From positions 8,599,501 through 8,663,500 of the forward strand of contig NC_052671.1 of the NCBI RefSeq assembly GCF_016802725.1: a stretch of DNA of 64,000 bases, in the 5' to 3' direction. The notes below the pieces were generated by a model. The model worked only from the letters and a program-made list of their open reading frames with translations, searched no databases and was not told the origin of the DNA. This DNA comes from Solenopsis invicta. Its lineage: Eukaryota > Arthropoda > Insecta > Hymenoptera > Formicidae. Position 1 is the first letter of the stretch. The number at the start of each line of letters is the position of its first letter. Below are positions 1 through 11,555 of this stretch, piece after piece. A program made the translations under genes and the position numbers.

Positions 1-610
1 ATCGCCGCGAGATCGAACACGGGTGTACGCGCATACGACCGTTCCGTTCTGCTCCTCGTCCGGATGCGTTAGACGCGCGTTTCGAATTACCGTCTGTATT
101 TTTGCAACGTAAGTGTGCCTGATTAGAGATGCTGATAAATGAGAAAGCATATTGTAAATAACTCGTCGAAGTGATTGTTTTAGCGTACAAGGATTGATTG
201 AAGCTTCGTTAATGGAAGCGTTGGCAATCTCTGCAGAAAGAAAGCACGGGGATATTTAACAATTTTATTTGTAGCCCGTAAATAAATAAATTTGTAATTT
301 TAATAAACGCAGTATGTGTAGATGTTGCGTTTTTCAATTGTTTCGATGTTTCAAGATTCCCAAGAAAGTAATTTATAAAATAATACCCAGTCGACACGAT
401 TATGTGTTGACTATATAATAGCTATAAGCTTCAGTATCACATTTTATATAACGTGGACGTTGCAGCAATGTTGCAGTTATGTTATAATTTTGTCCCTTTT
501 CAAAAATAATGATGGTACATTTATATCATCTTATTATAATTATTTATTTCATAGCTCCAATGTTTAAATTCTATTTACTGGCGCATCACTTGTTATATAA
601 ATAATATTTA

Positions 611-849
611 CACTGAAAAAGAAGTTTTGTTGCATTAATAGAAATTTTGTTAGATTCAACCAGTGTGTCTGTTCCAAAACGGACGAATCGGAAATCTTGT
701 AGAAATTACCAGATTATAGTACAATTTATCAAACGTTTTGATTATAACAATCAGAGGCTTGTTGTAATAAACAGAAATTCTGCTTGGTTTCACCGAAAAC
801 ATTCAATCATATCAGTTTTGTTAATATAATCAGATCATTTTTCTCAGTG
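611..849 (+). mobile_element. MITE 2, copy 1 (239 bp) nested in MITE 1
   Basis: The element begins 'cactgaaaaagaag' and ends 'atttttctcagtg', giving imperfect terminal inverted repeats, and it is flanked by TA on both sides (609-610, 850-851). A second copy of the same sequence lies in reverse orientation at 21938-22175, also between TA dinucleotides. Long stretches are shared by eye, for example 'aacagaaattctgcttg' and 'ttttgttaatataatcag'. The 60-codon ORF inside is not conserved as protein and is treated as chance. Confidence 0.8.
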
Positions 850-935
850 TATCATTTACACACTTATATAAAAGAAAGTAGTAGATACAAATAATTATGA
901 TATAAATATCACGAAATATTTGTTATACAAATGGT

Positions 936-1006
936 ATTTGCAACTGCTATATAATTTGGAAATAATACGAAAAGTATTATTTCCAAATTACATAGCAGCT
1001 GCAAAT
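936..1006. repeat. 33-bp-arm hairpin near the right end of MITE 1
   Basis: Bases 936-968 and 974-1006 are reverse complements over 33 bp with two mismatches, separated by a 5-base loop (gaaaa). The hairpin lies 13 bases inside the right end of MITE 1 and has no counterpart at its left end. It may be the remnant of an inverted duplication of the subterminal sequence. Confidence 0.85.
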
Positions 1007-1879
1007 TGTGTCGACTGGGTAACTATCGAGTAGTCTGCAACTGCATGTATACCTGCGCGATTTTGATATTTCGTGACTCTGAGAGATCGCAGGCTAATTA
1101 AGATACGTTAATATCTAAACGTATCACGTTATTTGCGATGAAAACAGAATTAGAAAGATGTTTCAGCCTCATTTGCGAGAACTTTCCATCTCCATCGTTT
1201 TACTCTAGTCATCTAGCGCGCATGTTACTCCTCACAGAAATTCACGCGAAAGCGAGGAATGCCTCGAAATAAATAAATAAATATATATTCTCGGGAATAT
1301 GAAATGCCTTGTAGCTCTGCCATCCAGGAGGCTGTTAGAAAAGCGAATGCCTTGGAAACCGCTATATCTCGTGCGGTCCCGCATAAACACAGTACAAGCG
1401 GTGTCTCGCGCAAAAATACAGACATCGTTCACTTGTCGGAGGCCAGTGATGGGCCGTTCGATCCCATCGATCATCGATCGTGGTCGGCATGACTGACCTC
1501 GCCTCCCATTGTTGTTCATTGTATTCCAAGAACGATCGTTATCCAGGGGGGAAGGAGAAAGAGCCCGTGGGGAAGCCGCGCGCGGCTGGAGCGAGAGGAA
1601 GAAATCGCGAGATGGAAAGAGAGAAAGGGACACGCGCGGAAATCGCGGGTGAGAAGGAGAGACAATGTGGCGCCCGTTCTCCAGGTTGACCAAGCCAGAG
1701 AGGTGAGAACGGAATAACACAACGGCCACGGGGAACGGAGAAGGATGCAAAATGGACCAAGCACCGGCGAAGTGGGGATCTGGATTAAAAGCAAACGAGG
1801 GCAACGTCTCGGCAACAGAGCCATCTCGGACCTTGAGGAGTCGAGGCCGCCGCCGAGTACTCCATTTCCGCATTTCGTA

Positions 1880-1945
1880 ACATCGCTCTGTTGTTGTTAT
1901 TGTTGTTGTTGTTATTGTTATTATTGTTGCCGTTGTTGTTGCTAC
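1880..1945 (+). repeat. (TTG)n/(TTA)n trinucleotide tract
   Basis: Imperfect run of ttg units interrupted by tta and ccg units, in the GC-richer stretch upstream of gene A. In one frame it encodes a Cys/Tyr-rich peptide, which I take as an artefact of the repeat. Confidence 0.8.
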
Positions 1946-2751
1946 CTGTCATTCTGTTGTCACACTTTGGCGCACGTTGCGCGCAGTTCCTGCTAACGGA
2001 TCTTCAGATACGAGCGGCAACGCACGGGCTTTGTTGTTCATGTAATTGAAGGCGGCTCGGACAACTAATATTGATACGGTCAGTGCGACGCGTTGTGTAC
2101 GCGAATTGTTAGTTCTCCTTTGGCGACTCTCGTCGTATCGCGATAACGCAGTAGAATTCCATAGAATCAAGTAGACGATACGCGAAGGCAACGTTCGAAC
2201 CGGGTGATAACAGTGATCTCGATGAGTCGTAATTCTCTAACTGTTTCTTCAGTTCGACTAACACGACTTTATTACAGTTACTTATCAATTTTTATAATTA
2301 TTTTGTTCTCCTATTGTTATATTTGATATCTCTTTCAGGATAACATTACAACTTCCTCACAATTAAGGTCACTTTATCTGTCACTGTAGAATCACCGTTT
2401 AAGAAAGATATTAAAATAACAAGGCTTCAAAGTAACAATTTGCAAATTAATTGATAATTTTTACATCTAATTACCACACAGATTTACTTAAAAAATCATT
2501 TTTTATTTGAAAATGTAATTATATTGTAATTATATTTTTATTTATTTATTAATTAGTCCAATTTCTTATTTCTTCATTGATCTTCAGTCAAATCCCTATT
2601 AATATTTAATGCTTTTCTTTTTTTTACGTTATAAAAATGAAGCACTAAAATTGCAATAAAATTGAAAGAATCCATTGTAATAATACAAGATAATTAAAAG
2701 CTGTCTAATTCTGTTTAACAAGATTTCAGGATTTTAAGAGAGTTGCGTTGA

Positions 2752-3258
2752 ATGAAGATCTTCGTGTTTCAGATGACGACGAGAGGAGCTATATGTCTGC
2801 TCCTGTCGATTTCGACATTAGGAGGGTCGCTGGGTAGCACGAGGTACTTCGTGAAAATGCGAACGAACGCGTCCGACATGTTCAAAACGAAGGTGGACAA
2901 TTTCAGAATTCTTCAGGATCCGATAGCGATCACGCCGAATCCTCTGTACGATAACTCTGCGGGGACTGAGCATCAAGTCGACGACGGGAGGATGACCAAA
3001 GAGATATCGAGCGATCAGTACAATCGAAGAAATTCCTTCGTCGAATCTTCGACCTTTAATCCGGACGCGCTCAACAAGTTTCTCGAGGAATACGCAAACA
3101 AAGTTAAGAGCACCACCGAGAGGAATTTCAAGTATCCCTTCAGAATCGTGAAACCACCCGCGGAACCTCTCGTTCTTGAAATCGACAGCGAGACCACGAC
3201 CGTCCGTCAGGACGAGACATTTGATCAGATCTCAAATGCTACTTCGACGGATGATGCG
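2752..3258 (+). CDS. gene A exon 1: signal-peptide exon
   Basis: This exon has 169 complete codons and ends in phase 0 at GCG before 'gtaagg'. The ATG at 2752 sits about 22 bases after a 'tttcag' acceptor-like sequence, so a noncoding first exon further upstream is likely. The region after the signal-like segment is rich in Asn, Ser, Thr and charged residues. Reading past 3258 into the intron would add only a few residues before a stop. Confidence 0.8.
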
Positions 3259-6200
3259 GTAAGGAACATATGTTTTAGAAGTGAAGTAATGGAATAATTT
3301 TGTCCTTTAAACAATTAAAAAAAGAAACAAAGAAAAACATTAAATAATAATGTTTTAATCATTTTTAATTCTGTAATGCTATTTATTGCTATATAATTTA
3401 TCATTGCATAATACGGAATATGTCGGCTAATATATTTATCTTTTTTTTTTTTGCTGATTTAGTTAGGCGAGACGTTAAACGATACCTTGAAGAGAAACAA
3501 ATATTACGGTACAAACACTTATGAAGACAGAAACGGCTGGGTGACGTTGGAAGCAATTCCGTGGTCTAAGAGCAAAATTTCTAAGTGGCAGGCCAATCCC
3601 AGCACGCAACGACCTTGGCCAGAGATAAAGCCATGGGATAAACCGAGCATGAAACCATGGGCCAGCGATTTTACCATCAGACCCACTTATGAAAACAACA
3701 AACCGTGGTAAGTACCACAACCGTTAATTTTCCTTTCGCTACGCGATCTCGTGTACAATTTCAAAATAGGTTCTGTGGTTATTACGATGAGAGATATTTA
3801 TTGTTAGCATCGAAATGAAACTTTCTTTCTTGCAAACGTGTTTACAGGATCCAACGATGTACCTCACTTGTTACGACGTAATCTCTACATTAATACTAAG
3901 AAAAGTATCAAGAAAATCTCGTAGAAATTTATTCACTTTTTACTTCTACTTTATTCCCCTTTTTACATAGCAAAGCCAATATGTGCAAAATAATTCAAAT
4001 AAATTCCGAACAAAAGTTTTATTTCGAGTTTCATTTCTTAACATTTCTAAATAAAAGAATAACATTAAGTGAAAATATTCCTATTCGACCGATTCTATTA
4101 TCATTTCTCACTGAGATGAAAGCGTCAAACTAAGAGAAGAGAGAATCATTTTCAGTCAAAGTAGATCTGCTAGAGTAAAAATGGCTCTCTTTTATGCTTC
4201 TATTTCTTATTCTCTAGTAAAAGTTTTAAAGCTTGATTTTTTTATTTTTAAAAGATTCTTCAAAATAAAAACAGAGTTAGGAAAATATATAATTGAATAT
4301 CTTGGATGTTGTTTTACTTTATGTTACACAAAAAAATAATTTTCTATAAAATGTCAGCTTTAAGCAAGTGCAAAAATGAACAATCGTATCCTAGGTACGA
4401 CAAGCCAAAACCCAATTGGTCCGACAACGAGAAGCCGTGGCAGAAACCAAGTTCACGCCCTCCCTATCGCCCTGATGAGGCGTCTAATCAGGCGCAGAAA
4501 TGGCCGCCGGAGAAACCGTGGAACAAGTACGATCTTCAACGTCCCAGCAGTGATATCATCACGGACGACAGACCGGCCAACTTCCCCAGCTCATGGTCCA
4601 GACCGCAGTCTTCCTTGTATCAGTTTATCGATAGATATTCGGAGAAGGACCAATCGGGGGACGGAAGTAATTGGCATGATTACCCGTCCAGATACGAACA
4701 GGATCGACCACGGCCCACTCTGATCACCGAGAGACCGAATTTCTCGCATTATCAGTACGTGAACAATCATCCACCGAGTCATCCGGCGAGCGGTGACGGC
4801 CAGTGGGTTCTTCTATCGACGAACCGGGGATATTCCAAGTCGAGACAGAGATCAATCAAGATCGATGCGATAAACGCAGCGGAGCCGTTCAAAGAGATCA
4901 ATTTGACGGATCACGGAAATAAGGATAGACAAGATGAAGAACCTCCAATAGCCGTGATGACATCGAAACGCCAGGTTAGGCTAGATGATCGAAGAGAGGT
5001 CAAGAGTTTTAATTAATTCTCCGCAGATCAACCTTTTTTTGCTTAGACCAACTGGGTCACTGATAAACGGTTAGGTTTCATTTCAAAGGGTTTTTGGGTT
5101 TTTAAAAATCTGAAAAATTCTGGTGTACTCTTTTAACACATTTAGGAATATGATTGTACAATTAGATGATTCTAAACAAGTTTAACAAATTGGTATACTG
5201 GAAAAATTGTATGGAAATCTCAAATGATTCCGGTCTGCGATAAACTAATGAATACCTCTACCTTGCGCAATAACTACCCCCCCCCCCTTTTCTTTGTCTC
5301 TATCTATCTATCTATTTGACAGTTTTTCTTTTTCAATTTGATAAAGTTATTTGATATTAATTAAAATGGCATGCAGTATACTGACATAGAAGATACTATT
5401 ATTAATATAAATCATCGAATGATTTAATATCACAAAGTTATTGTTAATGAGATTTATCAAAGGAAATAACACCGACAGCCGCTTTATGAAAGATCGTTTA
5501 CCTAGGTCAGATTGACGGTGTTGCCATCGATCAACGGCACGAACACGACGACGTCCCACGGAGGTCTTCTGGAAGTCGAGAAGACATTCAAGAGCGTCGA
5601 GCAGAGCCGCAAGGAGTACGAGATGGAGAAGTTGTCGGCCGCACCGAACATCCCGAATATTCCGCATATCTCGAACATCATAAACAAAAGACCAATCAGG
5701 CACACAACTCTGACAAGCGCGAAACCGTCGAGTTCGGCCGTTCTAGCAGCCGTCGGAGCAGGTACTGTAACAAATAACTTAAAATATACTTCAAAATATA
5801 TTAATCGCTTGGCCCTGACAGATTTCGAATTAAAAAAAGCGTTGGTCTTAAATTCTTTTGGCTTTTAATAAGATCGAATGTTGAGGGCTGAATGTTTTGC
5901 AAGAAAACGAAAAATTATTAACATGAGAATAACAATATATGCACATATTAATAATTTAAAAATTTTATTGAAATTCATAATTACGTTATATTAGGAAAAT
6001 GAATTTAATGTTATTTAATCGTATAATACATTCACTAATCATGTCAACAAAAAACAACTTTCAATGTGTGTAATAAATGCCTCGAGAATTAATCTAAAAA
6101 AATATCTAAAATAATTGTAGGGTGTTAAAATGTCACAGTTAATTTTATTTATAATTATCGTACCGTTTGTGTAACGACAGGTATGCTGCCGGCGACAATG

Positions 6201-6344
6201 GCGATGATGATACCGATGATGCTGGGTCGTCGAAAGAGAGATCTGAGACTGATGGAACGCACGCTGAACAACAATCTCGAAGTCAATCTGCCTAAGTTCA
6301 CGAGGGAGTATAATGTTCAACTAAGGAGACCAGTAGGACCGTAG
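2752..6344 (+). CDS. gene A: secreted or membrane-attached Pro/Trp-rich protein with KPW repeats (583 aa)
   Basis: Function unknown; I do not recognise the family. Five exons join in frame: 2752-3258, 3463-3707, 4395-4974, 5506-5761 and 6181-6344 (donors gtaagg, gtaagt, gttagg, gtactg; acceptors all end in AG). They give 583 residues ending at TAG 6342-6344. An in-frame ATG at 2773 is an alternative start; the first (2752) leaves a hydrophobic signal-like segment at residues about 12-27. Residues about 170-300 are Pro/Trp/Lys-rich, with five KPW motifs plus one RPW. Near residues 520-545 is an Ala/Met-rich hydrophobic block ending in LGRRKRD, a basic furin-like site, followed by a short charged tail. 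The splice of exons 2 and 3 falls inside a KPW motif and restores KPWYDKP, which supports the model. The gene converges on gene B. No cysteine pattern or enzyme motif is visible. Structure is well supported; a secreted role is inference. Confidence 0.8.
5272..5316 (+). repeat. poly-C run followed by (TCTA)n
   Basis: Short C homopolymer, then 'tatctatctatctat', inside intron 3 of gene A. Simple-sequence DNA. Confidence 0.85.
6181..6344 (+). CDS. gene A last exon: hydrophobic block, RRKR site, stop
   Basis: This short exon follows 'gtaacgacag' and completes a glycine codon begun in exon 4 (phase 1). It encodes MLPATMAMMIPMMLGRRKRD, then a 33-residue charged tail, and stops at 6342-6344. It was assigned by splice phase and because it continues the Ala/Val/Gly hydrophobic run at the end of exon 4. 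Confidence 0.75.
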
Positions 6345-7393
6345 GAATTAAGATAGCAGAATTCGTTCCGAGACTCATTAGGATGGCGAACGGCAGAGGG
6401 AACGTAGCGCACGATACGTGCGAATTACGTTAGTAGGACGCAAAGTCCAGAAACGGAAATTTGTTTCGCGTCAACTACCCGTCTGTTCTGCGTCATTAAA
6501 TTCAACGGACAAAACGGTACATTATATGACATGGCAGTACTATTGGCACATTTATACTCCGTACTTTTAGACAAAACGTATTTCCCAAGTCTATCTAAAA
6601 TTATTTAATTGCCCAGGACGAAAAAGACGAAATTTAAATTTCAATCACATTGGGTCTTGAAGTCAAACGACTTACATTCCGTAAACCATTTTTCAAGACA
6701 TTGCGTTATATTAATCAATGAGACTATAGCTAGCGTATTAATACTGAATGTTCTTCTGAATAATCAATACCCTCGTACAAACGAGTACATAAGCACGATC
6801 GGTTTAGAAACAACCACATGTTGCTGTTCCAGTAGTCAAGTAAAGTTGAAGAAAAAAGAGAGAGAAAGTTAGAGGTAAAAAGTTCATCATAATCGCGCCA
6901 AAAAAAAATTTCCTTACCGCTTTGGATTACCGCATTTAAATTGTCGTTGACATAGCGTTTCGATTGTGTAAAAGGAAACGTAATACGTTCCGACTTTTAT
7001 CGCCATCCACATGACTACTTATACTCTATATTTTACGCTTGACCGACCATTGTCGACGAATGTAAATTTATTCCGATTCGTTCTGCGATGTGACAAACAC
7101 TTTATACGTAATTACGTAATCGTTCATAAATTGTTGAATTTGTTTGTTTAAAGCAGCTTTTTATTTAGCATTTCAAAGCATTCTTTTAAGCTTTTTTTTC
7201 CATGCGTTCCAACATTGAAGCATTTTAGATTGTTCGGGTTTTTCTTTCACAGATACAATTCAAAGTAATCGCGACAACTCTCCGCTTCAGAGATCAATGT
7301 TATACGCATTGACGCGAGAGAAACACAAGCGTTCACATTCTCCAATATTTATTTACATATCAGGGTATTACATAGAGAGTTTGCATACTTATC
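6345..7393. other. 3' flank of gene A between convergent genes A and B
   Basis: There is no gene here. A variant poly(A) signal ATTAAA at 6495-6500 lies 150 bases after the gene A stop codon and is the nearest candidate for its 3' end. The rest is AT-rich with no repeat that I could delimit. Confidence 0.45.
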
Positions 7394-7432
7394 TATTTAT
7401 TTATTTATTCGTTCAATTCGTTTTATTTATTT
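7394..7432 (-). terminator. clustered poly(A) signals for gene B
   Basis: Several overlapping 'tttatt' on the plus strand are AATAAA on the minus strand. They lie about 840-870 bases beyond the gene B stop and are the first such cluster in that direction. That would give gene B a 3' UTR of about 0.85 kb. No cDNA evidence is available here. Confidence 0.4.
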
Positions 7433-8265
7433 AGTTATATAGTTATACTTTACAGTATAAGCTGCCCAATAATCGGCTCCACCATATGTCTTCGCTCGCC
7501 CTCCAGCGAGAGGGTAAGAGAGCAGCGTGCACATGCCAAACAATTGTAGAGAGATTAAAAAGCGACTTTCAATAAAGATCCAATCGATCCTGTGTGTGGA
7601 AGAGAGAGAGAGAGAGGGAGGTACAAGTCTCTCAAAACCCCTCACCAATCCCGCGGCTATCTCGATCGTCTTGGTTTCGATAAAGTATCCTTGGAATGCA
7701 TCTTTTATCATATCGTATTATATATTGCGTGTCGAAATGCTCTTTGTGCACGAGGACCCGAAGACTAAAGTTAAGGACTCGTATTAACCGGTCCAAGTTT
7801 TTTTGAAACGAACATGTCGGAACATGTCGAGGGCATCGTCGTCGACCCCTCGCGCGTCGAGTATCGATAACGATCTTGAAAGAAGATGCGTTCCCCGCTT
7901 GCGATACCTTGAAGAGCAAGACGCCGCGCGCTCAGTGATCGTAACAGTAGTCCGTGTTCCCCTTCGTCGTTTTAGCTTTCTAAGTGAAAGGATGATCGCC
8001 TATCGTATGGTATCGCATCGCATCGTTTACGGATAGACAAAAAATGATTGCCCGTGAAATCGCGTCTCGAATCGGCCGCGAAGAAGTCCGGGGGAAGACC
8101 GCTTCTTCGCGTTCCCCGACTACCGTTACCAGGACCACGGTCGCCGTCGTATCCGTCGCCGTTATCCACCGCCTGTCCACCGTATTGCGCCGTGAAATTG
8201 GAAAACGCGTATCACACGGCGCGAAAACTTCCATCGCTGCCCCTCCGAGTTTTCCCCTCCCCCCC

Positions 8266-11200
8266 TCATTCTTCGCCGTTGATCCTCTTCTGCACGTGAC
8301 CCAGATATCGCGCGAAACCCTCGCTGGCGTGTTTAAGGATCGTCAGACCCAGCCTGAACTTGATCTCGGCCACCTTCTTCACGAAATTTATGAGGCTGAA
8401 GCCCTCTGAAGAGGGCGGCTTCTTCGTGGTCGAGCTGTCGAACCACTCGACGATCGTTTCTTCGGAGTTCGCGGGATGCGTCGTGGCAGCCTTCTCGGAG
8501 GCATTCTCCGAAGAAACGCTGGTACCACCGTCATCCGTTTTTCCAACGGTCGTGGAGGTCGCGGGAATCTCCGTCGTTTCTTCCATGTGTCCTAAGATGG
8601 TTTTCGTGGTGGACTCCTTTACGCGCGTATTCGCTTCCTCCTGCTGTTTCCTCCTCTGCCCCTCGAGATCCTCCACTTCGTTGTTCTCACCGCTGGCCCT
8701 CGTCTTGTGCGTCACCCCACCACCCGGCAGAGCTGAATCGATGATATCTAGAATCTCGTTGCTGAGATCCTCCTCCTTTTCTGCCTCCTCGCGCTCTTCT
8801 TCCAATTCGCGTTTCGTTGGTATTATCTGTATTACCGATTCCCTCTTCGATCTCGAACGTCGCCCTCGGCTGACCTCGGCCTCTTTAAGGGCGGCGCGTT
8901 TGACCTTGAGAGATCGCGGCCCATGCTCGACGGCCACCGCGGTCGGCGTTATCTCGATCTCCTCGTATCCGTCGTCCGGTCGGATGGTCGATGCTCCCAG
9001 ATGGCCGTAGCTATGCAAGCCGGCAGCGTTCGGGAAATCGAAGCCCTGCGCAATGTCTCCTTCGAACTGTGTCTCTCCGACCTCCGTCGACATGTAACCG
9101 ATCCCCTTCTTGCTGTCCACCGGCAAGTTCGCCGCTTTCACGTCGTACGGATACTCCTTGGGTACGTTGCCGACTACGAATTGCCGATTCGCCGCCGAGC
9201 CTGCGTCGACTTCCGCCGCGAGATCTGGCCGCTTACGATCGTAGTAAACCGGAGTAGTCTGTATCTCGGGATATCGGAAGTCCGTGTTCCGATACTTCAC
9301 CGCCGATTGGGTGTTCTCCGGGGCTTTATAAACGGGAGAGGTCGACACCGACGGATACCTCGCGTCGATCTTCTTCGTCGTTTGTGCGTCGTACGCGCCG
9401 TCGTAATGCTGATACTGATAATAGTTGTCCTTCCCTGCCGGATACTTGTTCTCGTAATTCGTCATGCCCTGGAATACCTTGGACAACATCTCTTCCTCGC
9501 TCTGCCCGTAGTTACCGCCGTATTCGTCCATATTGTACTTGTAGTTCGGCTCCACCTCGTAGTTCCTTCGAGTGATCGTACCACTGAAGGGATACAGGAA
9601 ATACGAGGCAAGACCAAGACCCAAACCTACCAGCGACATGACGCCGAAGCTGGGCATCACTTCGCGACTGAGGAAGTTGTAGATCTGGCTGCTGATCCCT
9701 TTCTGCGGCTGCTTCTTCTTGATCTTTGTCGTGTTTGCACCGATCTTTGTATCGGGCACGATCTTCGATTCCTGGACCGCGTTATCTGTGATAGTAGAGT
9801 CAGTGATGCTCTCGTTGATCTCCATTTGGACAGGCACCATCGCTGCTGCCGTCGAGCTTGCTACCGAGGTCGTAGGCTTGCGCCTTCTCTTGTTCTTCTT
9901 TCTCTTCGAGTTATGTCTAGGCCGCTTCGTCGTCGGGATCGACGTCGACGTACTCGTCAACGTCGTCTCGGTCTCCGTTTGCGTTTCCACGTTGATTTTA
10001 GTCAATTCCGGATTAAAGTCAAACTTCAGATCTATTTTGGAGTTGTGAAGATCATCCGTATCTTTTAGCACAATTTCCTCCATTTTGTTCTTGTCAAACT
10101 TCTCGATCTTCAGGACCGGCGCGTTCACCTTGATCGGCTCTATTTCGATCTGCGTGGTCTCGTCCACGGGCTTCTTCAACTGCGCTTTCAACACGTTATT
10201 CTTTGTACCGATCGGCTTCGATCTCACCGGTACCTCCACGAGATCCGCGCTAGATAACTTCGACTCAACCAGGATGCTAGGACTTGGGGTAGTCGCAGTG
10301 ACAGCCGGAAGTAAAGTGGTCGGAGCCTTTTGAGTGTCCATGATCACCGACGCTTTTATCTTCGTAACAAACATTGGCTTTTCGGTATTCTCCGGCTTGT
10401 TCTGCGGGGTCGTGATGATTGGGACCGGTTTGAAAGTCACCTTTTCAATTTTACCAGTCGATGAGGTCTCATTCTTCACCGCTTCAGGTTTAATTGTCGT
10501 TTTCCTCGTTGGCTTTGGTCTCGTCGGTTTCGTGGTCGCCGGCTTCGTTGTTATCGGCTTCGTCGTCGACGGCTTAGACTGCGAAGTCGGTCTCGGCGTG
10601 GTAACTTTCGGCTTAGAAGTAGTTCGCGGCGGTTGACTCTTCTTCGTCGTCAGAACAGTCGTCAACGTAGCCGTACCGTCGCTCGTCGTCGAAGTGCTCG
10701 TTGTCGTGGTGCGGATCACCTTCAAAGTCGTGCTCGACGAGGTTTCTGTCTTTTCTGAATCCTGAGTAACTTTCTCCGGTCTCAAAGTAGTCGCGATCTT
10801 CTTCGTCGTCGTTCCAGTCGGTTTCTTCGTGATCACGGTCACTTTCTCGGTGGTTATAATGGGAGTCAACTGCGGCGTGATCTTCTCCGTGATCTTTTCA
10901 GGCTGTGGAATCTTCTCCGCTTTTTCGATCGACGAGCTCGGTCTCACCGTAAGTCGTACCTCCGTTTGGAACGGCTGCTGCGTCTTCATCTTTTCCACCT
11001 CCACACTCTTCACAGTTGTGGACGGTGGATTCAATAGAATCCAAGTAGAAATACCACCGGTGGTCGTAGGATGATTTTTATAGGCGGTAATCAATCTCGT
11101 CGTGCTCATCTCCCGTTCAAGCTCCTCTTCCGTCATCGCCATTGCTTGACCCGGATGACTGGACTCGAAGTAGCTGAACTTGGAATTGATCGGCCTACCG

Positions 11201-11503
11201 TAGCTCACGCTTATAGGCTCCAAATTCTGATGGCCGCTCTCGGAATTGATATCCCTTATCAACAGAGGAGCGTTGTTCTCCGAGGATTTCGGCGTAGTTG
11301 CGACGTTATGTTCGACCTTGATGAGATTTTCGTTATTCACCTTCATCACGTCCTGAGGATTTGTAACGTTCAGAAGTTGAGTAGCGACGGTTCTCAGAGA
11401 TTGATCCATATATTGCAGATCCTTCAAATCACGGTGGGTGTTGTTCAGTTGCCCGCTGAAATAAAATTTTATCATTAGATTTGTTGAGAAGGAATAAAAC
11501 ATA

Positions 11504-11555
<52 letters not shown>

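Larger units (their letters stand above)
386..1019. mobile_element. MITE 1: TA-flanked inverted-repeat element (634 bp), carries a nested MITE
   Basis: The left end reads 'tacccagtcgacac' (384-397) and the right end is its exact reverse complement 'gtgtcgactgggta' (1008-1021). With one mismatch the match extends to 17 bp. Taking the TA dinucleotides at 384-385 and 1020-1021 as the target duplication gives an element of 634 bp. There is no transposase-like ORF inside. TA duplication plus short terminal repeats is the pattern of Tc1/mariner-type non-autonomous elements; assignment to a superfamily is inference. Removing the nested 239-bp element and one TA copy leaves about 393 bp of original element. 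Confidence 0.75.
1..2728. other. gene-free 5' flank of gene A, with nested MITEs and a (TTG)n tract
   Basis: I find no convincing coding exon here. The stretch holds a nested pair of TA-flanked inverted-repeat elements (386-1019), a more GC-rich block from about 1.2 to 2.2 kb that gives overlapping random ORFs on both strands, and a (TTG)n-like tract near 1880-1945. A pyrimidine run and 'tttcag' end at about 2729, just before the first ATG of gene A at 2752, which suggests that gene A has a 5' UTR intron and that its promoter and first noncoding exon lie in the 1.9-2.3 kb GC-richer part. That placement is inference. Confidence 0.5.

Noticed and set aside
647..829. 60-codon ORF inside MITE 2
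   Set aside because: The second MITE 2 copy at 21938-22175 does not keep the frame.
8360..11478. Several plus-strand ORFs of up to 381 codons opposite gene B
   Set aside because: They are antisense shadows of the long Thr/Lys/Val-rich gene B exon, with biased composition and no splice or domain support.
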